Positions 1-6,784 are shown, counted from the first letter of the stretch. The stretch: 11,018 nucleotides of DNA from an uncultured Gemmiger sp. (GCA_944382805.1 CALWNS010000120.1:1-11018); one strand, 5' to 3'. Program-made: numbers and translations. The notes: generated from the letters alone by a model not told the origin.

Positions 1-2164
1 TCCCGATATAACCGCAGGTGCGGCGGGCCACGTTCAGCTTGCTCTGGTCACGGTTGCCGCACTTGGGGCACTCCCAGACCAGCTTGCCGTCGTCCTCCAC
101 GATCTGGATCTCGCCGTCGTAGCCGCACACCTGGCAGTAGTCGCTCTTGGTGTTCAGTTCGGCGTACATGATGTTTTCGTAGATGAACTGCATCACCCGG
201 ATGACCGCCGCAAGGTTATCCTGCATATTGGGCACCTCGACATAGCTGATGGCGCCGCCGGGCGAAAGCTTCTGGAAGTCGGCTTCGAACTTGAGCTTAG
301 TGAAAGCGTCGATCGGCTCCGACACATGGACATGGTAAGAGTTGGTGATATAGTTGCGGTCGGTCACGCCGGGAATGATGCCAAAGCGCTTTTGCAGGCA
401 CTTGGCGAACTTGTAGGTGGTGGATTCCAGCGGCGTGCCGTACAGGCTGAAGTCGATGTTGGACTCGGCCTTCCACTGGGCGCACGCATCGTTCATGTGC
501 TGCATGACCTGCAGCGCGAACGGCTTGGCGGCCGGGTCGGTGTGGCTCTTGCCGGTCATATACTTGCAGCATTCGTACAGGCCCGCATAGCCCAGGCTGA
601 TGGTGGAATAGCCGCCGTACAGCAGCTTGTCGATGGGTTCGCCCTATTGTAGGCGGGCCAGCGCGCCGTACTGCCACAGGATGGGCGCGGCGTCGGACAA
701 GGTGCCCTTCAGGCGGTTGTGGCGGCACATCAGGGCCGTGTGGCACAAGTCGAGCCGCTCGTCAAAGATCTTCCAGAAGCGGTCAAAGTCGCCGCCGGAG
801 GAAAGCGCCACGTCCACCAGGTTGATGGTGACCACGCCCTGGTTAAAGCGGCCGTAGTACTTGGGCTTGCCGTCGTAGTTCTTGGCGTTGGCCACGTTGT
901 CCCAGCCGTTGCCGGAACGGTCCGGCGTAAGGAAGCTGCGGCAGCCCATGCAGGTGTACACGTCGCCGTGGCCTTCGGTCTCACCCTTGGAGAGCTTATA
1001 CTCCCGCATTTTCTTTTCGCTGATATAGTCGGGCACCATGCGCTTGGCGGTGCACTTGGCGGCCAGCTTGGTCAGGTAGAAGTAGGGGGGGCCCTCGCGG
1101 ACGTTGTCCTCCTCCAGCACATAGATCAGCTTGGGGAAGGCCGGGGTGATCCACACGCCGGCTTCATTCTTTACGCCTTCGTACCGCTGGCGGAGCATCT
1201 CCTCGATGATAATGGCCAAAGCGGCCTTGAGCCGCGGGTTGTCGCCGGCTTCGCCCAGGTACATGAACACCGTGATGAACGGCGCCTGGCCGTTGGTGGT
1301 CATCAGGGTGACGACCTGGTACTGGATGGTCTGCACGCCGCGCTTGATCTCCTCGCGCAGGCGGTCCTCCACGATTTTGGAGACCTTTTCCTCGCCGGGC
1401 TGGATGCCCAGCTCCTGCATTTCGGCCTCCACATCGCGGCGGATCTTTTTGCGGCTGATGTCCACGAACGGGGCCAGGTGGGTCAGGCTGATGCTCTGGC
1501 CGCCGTACTGGTTGGAGGCCACCTGCGCAATGATCTGGGTGGCGATGTTGCACGCGGTAGAGAAGGAGTGCGGCTTTTCGATCAGGGTGCCCGAAATGAC
1601 GGTGCCGTTTTGCAGCATATCGTCCAGGTTGACCAGGTCGCAGTTGTGCATATGCTGGGCAAAGTAGTCGGCGTCATGGAAGTGGATAATGCCCTCCTCG
1701 TGCGCCTTTACAACTTCGGCCGGCAGCAGCATACGCATGGTCAGGTCCTTGGAGACCTCGCCGGCCATATAGTCGCGCTGCACCGAGTTGACGGTGGGGT
1801 TCTTGTTGGAGTTCTCCTGCTTGACCTCCTCGTTGTTGCACTCGATCAAGGTCAGGATGCGGTCGTCGGTCGTGTTGTGGGTGCGCTTCAGGCTCTGCAC
1901 ATAGCGGTAGGTGATATACTTGCGGGCGACCTCGTAGGCGCCGGCCTCCATGATCGCGTCCTCGACCAGGTCCTGGATCTCCTCCACGTTCATGGCGTGG
2001 CTGCGCGCTTCGCACACAGCCTGCACCGTATCCGCAATGTGCAGGATCTGCTCTTTGCGCAGGCGCTGGTCTACCGGCACCACATTGTTCGCTTTGGTCA
2101 CGGCCGCGATGATTTTGGAAATATCAAATATGGCTTCGCTGCCGTTGCGCTTGATGATCTTCAT
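1..2164 (-). CDS. nrdD: Anaerobic ribonucleoside-triphosphate reductase, 3'-truncated by window and interrupted by in-frame TAG
   Basis: Class III ribonucleotide reductase, which reduces NTPs to dNTPs with a glycyl radical under anaerobic conditions. Residues 1-95 form the ATP-cone (starting MKIIKRNG). Cys175 in HNCDLVNL fits the thiyl-radical cysteine, and Cys405/Cys408 lie in YTCMGCRSFL. After residue 506 there is a TAG (644-646), but the same frame continues without loss of homology (GEPIDKLLYGGYSTISLG). It then shows the C-terminal zinc-site pairs CQVC and CPKC (about 125-136 and 59-70) and the radical motif RTCGYIG, whose radical glycine codon is 11-13. So this is one gene of at least 721 codons, a normal family length, with only a short tail missing beyond base 1. 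The start ATG (2162-2164) has an AGGAG four bases upstream. nrdG lies divergently upstream. The TAG may be a sequencing error, a nonsense mutation or, least likely, recoding. Confidence 0.93.
644..646 (-). other. In-frame amber (TAG) codon inside nrdD
   Basis: On the minus strand the reading is CTA CAA TAG GGC GAA CCC, i.e. LQ*GEP, where NrdD homologues usually have a charged or polar residue before GE. Both flanks are clean NrdD in the same frame, so no insertion or deletion is involved. Three consecutive A/T-rich codons are out of character for this GC-rich gene, which uses almost only CTG and CAG. A single change to AAG, CAG or GAG would restore the protein. TAG serves as the ordinary stop of nrdG in this window. 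Confidence 0.9.
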
Positions 2165-2202
2165 GATGCTCCTCTTTCTCTCGCTTTCTTACAAACCGCA
2201 GC

Positions 2203-2219
2203 CCCGGGGCAGCCCCGGG
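2203..2219 (-). other. GC-rich hairpin in the nrdD leader
   Basis: Perfect 7-bp stem (CCCGGGG / CCCCGGG, 3-nt loop) about 40 bases upstream of the nrdD start, between the NrdR-box region and the ribosome binding site. A second small inverted repeat (CGCCC/GGGCG) lies beside it at about 2225-2236. It would sit in the nrdD 5' untranslated RNA. A role in mRNA stability is possible but nothing in the sequence proves it. Confidence 0.35.
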
Positions 2220-2284
2220 CGCGCCCGCCCTGGGCGAGCATATCCATCTTAGTGCATCCGGGCGGGAAAGTCAAGTGCTATTGG

Positions 2285-2330
2285 CACAATATATTGTGGT
2301 AGTTAATGGCAGAAAACGCAAAATATTCTG
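2285..2330. promoter_or_regulatory. Pair of NrdR-box-like sites upstream of nrdD
   Basis: 2285-2298 is the perfect 14-bp palindrome CACAATATATTGTG, matching the known NrdR box. 2317-2330 (CGCAAAATATTCTG) agrees with it at 11 of 14 positions and starts exactly 32 bp away. NrdR is a zinc/ATP-cone repressor that binds two boxes about three helical turns apart upstream of RNR genes. Spacing, position and target gene all fit. The nrdR gene itself is not in this window. Confidence 0.82.
2293..2321 (-). promoter_or_regulatory. Candidate nrdD promoter overlapping the NrdR boxes
   Basis: Reading the minus strand, TTGCGT (2316-2321), a 17-nt spacer and CACAAT (2293-2298) give a weak sigma-70-type promoter. 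Its -35 and -10 elements coincide with the two NrdR boxes, as expected for direct repression. The -10 matches the consensus at 4 of 6 positions and the -35 at 3 of 6, so the call is tentative. Confidence 0.35.
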
Positions 2331-2468
2331 TTTTCATCGTCTCTACGCCGAAAAGCCCAAAACTGCCAAAGTGACGAAAAAACGCCCCGATTTTTGACAA
2401 ATTCCGTCCCTTTTCGCGCCTGTTCGCTGCAACGTGCTTTTTTTGGCCTGCGCGGCGGGGCGCGCCCC

Positions 2469-2497
2469 TTGCGCAAACGCGCGCGGGCTGGTATACT
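2469..2497 (+). promoter_or_regulatory. nrdG promoter
   Basis: TTGCGC (2469-2474), 17-nt spacer, TATACT (2492-2497). Transcription would begin near 2504, just ahead of the second NrdR-box pair, leaving a leader of about 95 nt before the GTG start. Confidence 0.65.
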
Positions 2498-2510
2498 AAG
2501 GGGGCTGAAC

Positions 2511-2556
2511 AGCCAGATACGGGGCCGGCGCGCGCAGGGCCACACCAGATATTGTG
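2511..2556. promoter_or_regulatory. Pair of NrdR-box-like sites upstream of nrdG
   Basis: 2543-2556 (CACCAGATATTGTG) matches the perfect nrdD-side box at 12 of 14 positions. A degenerate partner at 2511-2524 (AGCCAGATACGGGG) shares the CCAGATA core and again starts exactly 32 bp away. The pair lies just downstream of the inferred transcription start, so NrdR would block the early transcribed region. The distal box is weak (7 of 14 against the palindrome); the spacing is the main support for it. Confidence 0.65.
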
Positions 2557-2599
2557 GGGCCGCGCGGCCCGCTGGCAAATTATGAAAGGGGCGTTTTGT

Positions 2600-3148
2600 G
2601 TGAACTACGCCAACATCAAATACTGTGACATCGCCAACGGCGAGGGCGTGCGCACCAGTTTGTTCGTTTCCGGCTGCCGCCGCCGCTGCAAGGACTGCTT
2701 TAACGCCGTCGCCTGGGACTTTACCTACGGCCAGCCGTTCGACAAAGCCGCGCGCAACGCCATCCTGGGCAGCCTGGCGCCGGACTACATCGACGGCCTG
2801 ACGCTTCTGGGCGGCGAGCCGTTCGAGCCGGAAAACCAGCGCGCGCTGGTGCCTTTTTTGCACGACGTGCGGGTGCTGTACCCGCACAAGACCATCTGGT
2901 GCTACACCGGCAACAGCTACGAAACCGAGCTTTTGCAGCCCGGCCACGCCCGGTGCGAAGTGACCGACGAGATGCTGGGCCTGATCGACGTGCTGGTGGA
3001 CGGCGAGTTCCTGTGCGAGGAAAAGGACATCACCCTGCGGTTCCGCGGTTCGGGCAACCAGCGCATCATCGATTTGAACAAGACCCGCGCCGCCGGCCAT
3101 GTGGTGCTGTGGCAGGACGACCCCCTGTTTGCCGACCACAAGATGTAG
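2600..3148 (+). CDS. nrdG: Anaerobic RNR-activating protein (radical SAM)
   Basis: NrdG uses a [4Fe-4S] cluster and S-adenosylmethionine to generate the glycyl radical on NrdD. From the GTG start the protein is 182 aa, within the family range. It begins MNYANIKYCDIANGEGVR and has the cluster motif C26-x3-C30-x2-C33 (SGCRRRCKDCFN), followed by the GGEP motif in LTLLGGEPF. The GTG at 2600 is preferred because AAAGGGG (2585-2591) sits 8 nt before it and NrdG proteins normally start at this MNY. The in-frame ATG at 2582 has no ribosome binding site, and a more distal TTG at 2552 lies inside the NrdR box. It is divergent from nrdD and both carry NrdR sites, so the pair is probably co-regulated. 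The stop is TAG. Confidence 0.95.
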   Translation: MNYANIKYCDIANGEGVRTSLFVSGCRRRCKDCFNAVAWDFTYGQPFDKAARNAILGSLAPDYIDGLTLLGGEPFEPENQRALVPFLHDVRVLYPHKTIWCYTGNSYETELLQPGHARCEVTDEMLGLIDVLVDGEFLCEEKDITLRFRGSGNQRIIDLNKTRAAGHVVLWQDDPLFADHKM

Positions 3149-3158
3149 GCCGCCCATT

Positions 3159-3296
3159 GCCTCCCTTGTCAAAGGGAGGGGGCACGGCCTCCGGGATTGT
3201 TTTGCCTTGAAATACCGTTGATGAACGGCAGCTTACCCCACGCAATCCCCCAGTCTGCGGCTTACGCCGCATCCAGCCCCCTTTGACAAGGGGGCC
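3159..3296. repeat. MITE-like inverted-repeat element
   Basis: About 138 bp bounded by terminal inverted repeats. The left end (from 3159) and the reverse complement of the right end (from 3296) agree at about 17 of 21 positions around the core CCCTTGTCAAAGGG. Each end is itself a hairpin (3160-3167 with 3172-3179; 3276-3283 with 3288-3295). Inside, GGGATTG (3193-3199) and CAATCCC (3243-3249) form a nested inverted repeat. It has no coding capacity. Similar CTTGTCAAAGGG palindromes occur between genes in gut Clostridia, as I recall from general knowledge; copy number cannot be judged from one window. Confidence 0.65.
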
Positions 3297-3301
3297 TTTT
3301 T
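3276..3301 (+). terminator. Rho-independent terminator of nrdG
   Basis: Perfect 8-bp stem GCCCCCTT / AAGGGGGC with a TGAC loop, followed by CTTTTT. It is formed by the right end of the MITE-like element and lies 127 bases after the nrdG stop. Confidence 0.75.
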
Positions 3302-3339
3302 GTGCCCGTCCCCATTCCGTAGAGCCTTTGCCTTGGTTT

Positions 3340-3367
3340 GTAGGGCACGGTCTTGACCGTTCCCTAC
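3340..3367. repeat. 28-bp near-palindrome
   Basis: Arms of 13 nt (3340-3352 and 3355-3367) flank a 2-nt centre and pair with one mismatch: GTAGGGCACGGTC against GACCGTTCCCTAC. No T-run follows, so it is not a terminator. It looks like a short intergenic repeat of the REP type. The remaining sequence between 3302 and 3419 shows no ORF, tRNA or clear promoter. Confidence 0.5.
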
Positions 3368-3419
3368 GAATAACCTTTACGCCCGCCGCAAAAACCTCGC
3401 CCGCGCCCCGCAAACTATC

Positions 3420-3461
3420 ACCACCTCCCGCTCCCGGTCATAGGCTGGGGCAGGAGGTGGT
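3420..3461 (+). promoter_or_regulatory. Hairpin sequestering the ribosome binding site of the next gene
   Basis: ACCACCTCC (3420-3428) pairs perfectly with GGAGGTGGT (3453-3461), burying nearly all of the AGGAGG Shine-Dalgarno (3452-3457). An inner helix (3430-3434 with 3447-3451, one G-U) extends it past a single mismatch, leaving a loop of about 12 nt. TTTT (3461-3464) follows directly, so the structure could act as an attenuator/terminator or as a translational switch. The ATG is at 3467. Confidence 0.6.
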
Positions 3462-3466
3462 TTTGT

Positions 3467-5245
3467 ATGCAAAGCGGCAGTTTACTGGTGGCCGCGGCGC
3501 TGGCCGGCCAGGCCGCGCCGCTGCCCGGCGTGCGGGTGACCGTGCTGGACGAAAGCGGCGCGCCCGCCGCCGCCCTGGATACCGACAACGAGGGCCTGGC
3601 CGAGGTGGACGTCCTGCCCGCGCCCGACCGCGACTTAAGCCTGGACGCCGCCAGCACGCGGCGGCCCTACGCCGTGTACACGGTGGTGGCGGAAAAGGAG
3701 GGCTGGCAGCCCCGCCGGCTACAGGGCGTGCAGCTGTTTGCCGGGCAGCAGACGGTGGCGCGGCTGAACTTTTTGCCCGCCGCCGCGGGCGTGCAGACGG
3801 CGGCCATAGAGGCCGCGCAGACGGTGACCATCCCGCCGCACGCGCTGTGGGCGGGGGGCGGCGGCAGCGGCCCGGCCCCGGCCGCGCGCTGCGCCGGCGC
3901 GCGCGTGCTGGGCCAGGTGGTCATACCGCGGCGCATCACGGTACACCTGGGCCGCCCGGCCGAAAGCGCGCGCAACGTGACGGTGTCCTTCCAGGAATAT
4001 ATCGCCACCGTGGCTTCCGGCGAGGTGTACCCGACCTGGCCGGAGGAGGCGCTCAAGGCGAACATCCTGGCGCAGATCAGCCTGGCGCTGAACCGCATCT
4101 GGACCGAATGGTACCCCAGCCGGGGGTATGTGTTCAACATTACCGGCTCGCCGGCGGTGGACCAGGCGTTTACCGAGGGCCGCACCGTCTACGATGTGAT
4201 GGAGCGGCTGGCGGCCGAGCTGTTCGCCACCTATGTGCGCCGCGCCGGCGACGCCGAGCCGTATTTTACCGAATACTGCGACGGCCGGCTGGTCAGCTGC
4301 GCCGGGATGCGCCAGTGGGGCACCGTGGACCGCGCCAACGAGGGCATGAGCGCATTGCAGATCCTGCGCTACTACTACGGCAGCCGCGTGCAGCTGGTGA
4401 CCAGCGATAACATTGCCTCTATCCCGGAAAGCTACCCCGGCCGGCCGCTGCGCCGCGGGGATTCCGGCACGGCGGTGCGCACCTTGCAGCGCCAGCTGGA
4501 CCGCATTGCCAAGGACTTCCCCGCGTTTGGCAAGCCGGTGGTGAACGGCAGCTACGACGCCGACACCGAAAGCTGCGTGCGCGCGTTCCAGCGCTATTTT
4601 TCGCTGGCGGTGGACGGCGTGACGGGCCGCGCCACCTGGAACAAGGTCAGCCTGATCTATGTCAGCGTAAAAGAACTGGCCCAGCTGACCAGCGAGGGCG
4701 AAAGCCTGAGCGGCCAGACCGGCGGCGGGGCGTGGCAGGGCGTGACCCTGCGCGCGGGCAGCAGCGGCGCGGAGGTGGAGATATTGCAGTTCTGGCTGTC
4801 CGGCCTGGCGCAGTTCGAACCGGCGCAGCCGGACGTGGCGGTGGACGGCCGCTTTGGCCCGGCCACGCAGCGCGCGGTGACGGCGTTCCAGCAGCGCGCC
4901 GGCCTGACGGCGGACGGCGTGGTGGGCAAGGCTACCTGGCAGGCGCTGTACGCCGCGTGGCTCAACGTGCAAAGCGATATGGGCGGCACGGCCTACCCCG
5001 GCAGCCCGCTGCGCCCGGGCGCGGCCGGCAATGCGGTGCGGCTGGTGCAGTTCTGGCTGCGGCTGGCGGCCGAAAACTACCCCGCCGTGCCCGCCATCGA
5101 TGTGGACGGGGCCTTCGGCCCCGGCACCGAGCGCGCGCTGCGGGCGTTCCAGCAGCGGTTCGACCTGGCGGCGGACGGCGTGGCCAGATCGGAAGAGCGG
5201 CGTGTAGGGAAAGAGTGTAGATCTCGGTGGTCGCCGTGTCATTAA
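3467..5245 (+). CDS. SpoIID-like protein with peptidoglycan-binding repeats, 5' part of an assembly-broken gene
   Basis: Residues 1-110 resemble a carboxypeptidase-regulatory/Ig-like beta domain (GVRVTVLDESGAPAAALDTD). Residues 165-310 resemble the SpoIID/LytB domain: VASGEVYPTWPEEALKANIL places Glu186 where SpoIID lytic transglycosylases carry the catalytic acid. Peptidoglycan-binding-1 repeats follow at about 322-398, 423-502 and 511-573, each ending in FQ...ADGV.G.ATW. The third repeat is cut at ADGVA; from residue 574 the reading is Illumina adapter and ends at an artefactual TAA (5243-5245). The real protein continues in the same frame to 6076. The start ATG has AGGAGG 9 nt upstream. No convincing signal peptide or membrane anchor is visible, unlike B. 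subtilis SpoIID. It probably acts on or binds cell-wall or spore-wall peptidoglycan; enzymatic activity is inferred only. Confidence 0.85.
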   Translation: MQSGSLLVAAALAGQAAPLPGVRVTVLDESGAPAAALDTDNEGLAEVDVLPAPDRDLSLDAASTRRPYAVYTVVAEKEGWQPRRLQGVQLFAGQQTVARLNFLPAAAGVQTAAIEAAQTVTIPPHALWAGGGGSGPAPAARCAGARVLGQVVIPRRITVHLGRPAESARNVTVSFQEYIATVASGEVYPTWPEEALKANILAQISLALNRIWTEWYPSRGYVFNITGSPAVDQAFTEGRTVYDVMERLAAELFATYVRRAGDAEPYFTEYCDGRLVSCAGMRQWGTVDRANEGMSALQILRYYYGSRVQLVTSDNIASIPESYPGRPLRRGDSGTAVRTLQRQLDRIAKDFPAFGKPVVNGSYDADTESCVRAFQRYFSLAVDGVTGRATWNKVSLIYVSVKELAQLTSEGESLSGQTGGGAWQGVTLRAGSSGAEVEILQFWLSGLAQFEPAQPDVAVDGRFGPATQRAVTAFQQRAGLTADGVVGKATWQALYAAWLNVQSDMGGTAYPGSPLRPGAAGNAVRLVQFWLRLAAENYPAVPAIDVDGAFGPGTERALRAFQQRFDLAADGVARSEERRVGKECRSRWSPCH

Positions 5246-5250
5246 AAAAA
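5186..5250. other. Illumina TruSeq adapter plus poly-A tail (assembly contamination)
   Basis: 5186-5243 starts AGATCGGAAGAGC and ends in GTGTCATT. It matches the reverse complement of the 58-nt TruSeq universal adapter with about two differences. Seven A follow (5244-5250), as seen when a read runs past the adapter. The translation RSEERRVGKECRSR, and its reverse-strand counterpart NDTATTEIYTLSLHAAL, are well-known artefact peptides in protein databases. It is not genomic DNA. By comparison with neighbouring repeats, it replaces roughly 15-20 codons of the real gene. Confidence 0.97.
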
Positions 5251-6076
5251 GAACGAAGCGCCGGGGCAGTTCCCCGGCACGCTGCGCCGCGGCGACACCG
5301 GCGCCGGCGTGCGGGCGCTGCAATACTACCTGCGGCTGCTGGCGGCCTATTATGCCGACCTGCCCGGCCTGACGGTGGACGGCAGCTTTGGCCCCGATAC
5401 CGAACAGGCCGTGACGGCCTGGCAGCGGCAGGACGGCCTGGCGGCGGACGGCGTGGCCGGCCCGCTGACCTGGGCCAGTGTGTACGAAAACGCCATGCGC
5501 CTGGCGGCCAGCGGCCCGGTGGCGCGGCGCAGCCCGCTGCCCGCCCCGGCCGCCGCGCTGCAGCCGGGGGACACGGGCAGCAATGTGGCCGTGCTGCGGC
5601 AGCTGCTGGACTTTCTGGCCCGCTGGCTGCCGGATATCCCCGCGCCGGGGCCGGGCACGGTGCTGGACGCCCCGGCCGTGAACGCCGTGCGCGCCGCCCA
5701 GGGCCTGCTGGGCCTGCCGGCCACCGGCACGGTGGACGCCGCCGCCTGGGCCGCGCTGGCCGCGGCGGCCGCGGCGCTGTACGCCGTGACCCCCGCCACC
5801 GCCGCGCCGCGGCCGCAGGGCGTGTGGCCCGGCTACACGCTGGCGGCGGGCAGCGCCGGGGCGGCCGTTTTGCAGGTGCAGCGCTGGCTGAACACGCTGG
5901 CCGCCAGCCGCTGCGATCTGGACTTTGTGCCGCTGACCGGCGTGCTGGACGCGCCCACCGTGGCGGCGCTGGAGGCTTTCCAGCGCGCCGCCGGGCTGCA
6001 GCCGCCCGGCGTGGTGGATAACGCCACCTGGCAGGCGCTGGGGGCCGCCGCCGGCTGCACGGCCTGCCAAGACTGA
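5246..6076 (+). CDS. Peptidoglycan-binding repeats, 3' part of the assembly-broken gene
   Basis: This segment is in the same reading phase as the 5' part and has no start codon or ribosome binding site of its own at the junction, so it is the C-terminal part of the same protein. The usable sequence begins at about 5254 (NEAPGQFPGTLRRGD). Three more peptidoglycan-binding-1 units are visible. One is FPGTLRRGDTGAGV..DGSFG..ADGVAGPLTW. A divergent, Ala-rich one starts ALQPGDTGSNV and ends VDAAAWAALA. The last is WPGYTLAAGSAGAAV..GVVDNATWQAL. The protein ends CTACQD at TGA. With the 5' part this gives six repeats and an intact protein of around 880 residues. An automated caller might start it at GTG 5309, which would be wrong. 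The M15-peptidase gene follows after 15 nt. Confidence 0.85.
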   Translation, partial: KKNEAPGQFPGTLRRGDTGAGVRALQYYLRLLAAYYADLPGLTVDGSFGPDTEQAVTAWQRQDGLAADGVAGPLTWASVYENAMRLAASGPVARRSPLPAPAAALQPGDTGSNVAVLRQLLDFLARWLPDIPAPGPGTVLDAPAVNAVRAAQGLLGLPATGTVDAAAWAALAAAAAALYAVTPATAAPRPQGVWPGYTLAAGSAGAAVLQVQRWLNTLAASRCDLDFVPLTGVLDAPTVAALEAFQRAAGLQPPGVVDNATWQALGAAAGCTACQD

Positions 6077-6091
6077 AAGGAGGGGGCCGCC

Positions 6092-6784
6092 ATGGCAAAA
6101 CTGTTTGTTTACGACGCCTACACGAACAAATTTATGATCTACCCCGATTTGAAGGAAAGCGACCCCATGCCCTATGCCGCAAACGGCACGCTCAAGCTGC
6201 GGGAGTTCCGCGGTTCCAGCAAGGCCAACGTGCTGTGGACCACCACCGCCGCCATGGAGGCGTGGAACCTTACCCGACGGCGGTACGGCGCGGGCATCCC
6301 GGTAGGGTATGCGTTCAAGCGCATCTGGGAGGGCGGCCACGGCACCACCAGCCAGCACTATGCGGGCGTTTCGTTCGACGTGGGGCAAAGTTCCGGCGCG
6401 GCGGCGCGGCGGCGCATCCACGCGGCGGCCGAAGCCACCGGCGCGTGGGGGTATGTGGAGCCGCTTTCGCTCACACCGACCTGGGTCCACTTTGACCGGC
6501 GGTACGGCAAACCGGCCTGCGCGGGCACCACCGCCGGCTACCCCACCTGCCGCAAGGGCAGCCGCAGCACCTATGTGCTGGTTTTGCAGGACGCGCTCAA
6601 CGCCCTGGGCTACCCGGCCGGCGGGCTGGACGGTATTTTTGGCGCGCGCACCGAAACGGCGCTCAAGGGCGCGCAGCGGGCCTTTGGCCTGACGGCGGAC
6701 GGCGTGTGCGGCTGCGCCAGCTGGCGCAAAATCGCCGCCGCGGCGCTGGGCATCGGCCGCACGCAGACGGTGGTGGACGCCTAA
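6092..6784 (+). CDS. M15-family peptidase with C-terminal peptidoglycan-binding domain
   Basis: 230 aa. Residues 35-140 fit the peptidase M15 (PF08291-like) zinc D,D/L,D-carboxypeptidase fold. The candidate ligands are His89 and Asp96 in SQHYAGVSFDVG (H-x6-D) and His133 in WVHFD, with Asp135 in the usual HxD position. Residues 156-219 form one peptidoglycan-binding-1 repeat (LQDALNALGYPAGGLDGIFG..TADGVCG). The likely role is trimming or cross-link editing of peptidoglycan stem peptides, with the repeat anchoring it to the wall. There is no signal peptide or membrane segment. AAGGAGG (6077-6083) lies 8 nt before the ATG and directly after the previous stop, so it is translated from the same operon. 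It could alternatively be an endolysin-like relic, but no phage genes are nearby. Confidence 0.82.
   Translation: MAKLFVYDAYTNKFMIYPDLKESDPMPYAANGTLKLREFRGSSKANVLWTTTAAMEAWNLTRRRYGAGIPVGYAFKRIWEGGHGTTSQHYAGVSFDVGQSSGAAARRRIHAAAEATGAWGYVEPLSLTPTWVHFDRRYGKPACAGTTAGYPTCRKGSRSTYVLVLQDALNALGYPAGGLDGIFGARTETALKGAQRAFGLTADGVCGCASWRKIAAAALGIGRTQTVVDA

Noticed and set aside
644..646. Selenocysteine or pyrrolysine at the nrdD TAG
   Set aside because: Selenocysteine uses TGA. Pyrrolysine occurs in methylamine methyltransferases and there is no PYL gene here; NrdD needs neither at this site.
719..2302. Long plus-strand ORF (527 codons) opposite nrdD
   Set aside because: Shadow of nrdD; high GC with few stop codons in this antisense frame. 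The product is a Val/Ala/His/Gly-rich string without domains, and no ribosome binding site fits.
3467..3530. Signal peptide at the N-terminus of the SpoIID-like protein (LLVAAALAGQAAPLPG)
   Set aside because: No positive N-terminal charges, and the stretch continues into a beta-domain pattern (GVRVTVLDESG); it looks like a first beta strand.
4962..6098. Minus-strand ORF containing NDTATTEIYTLSLHAAL, which looks like a conserved peptide because many database proteins share it
   Set aside because: It is the other-strand translation of the Illumina adapter, not a protein motif.
6092..6784. Prophage endolysin interpretation of the M15 protein
   Set aside because: It is co-transcribed with the SpoIID-like protein and there are no holin, tail or integrase genes in the window.
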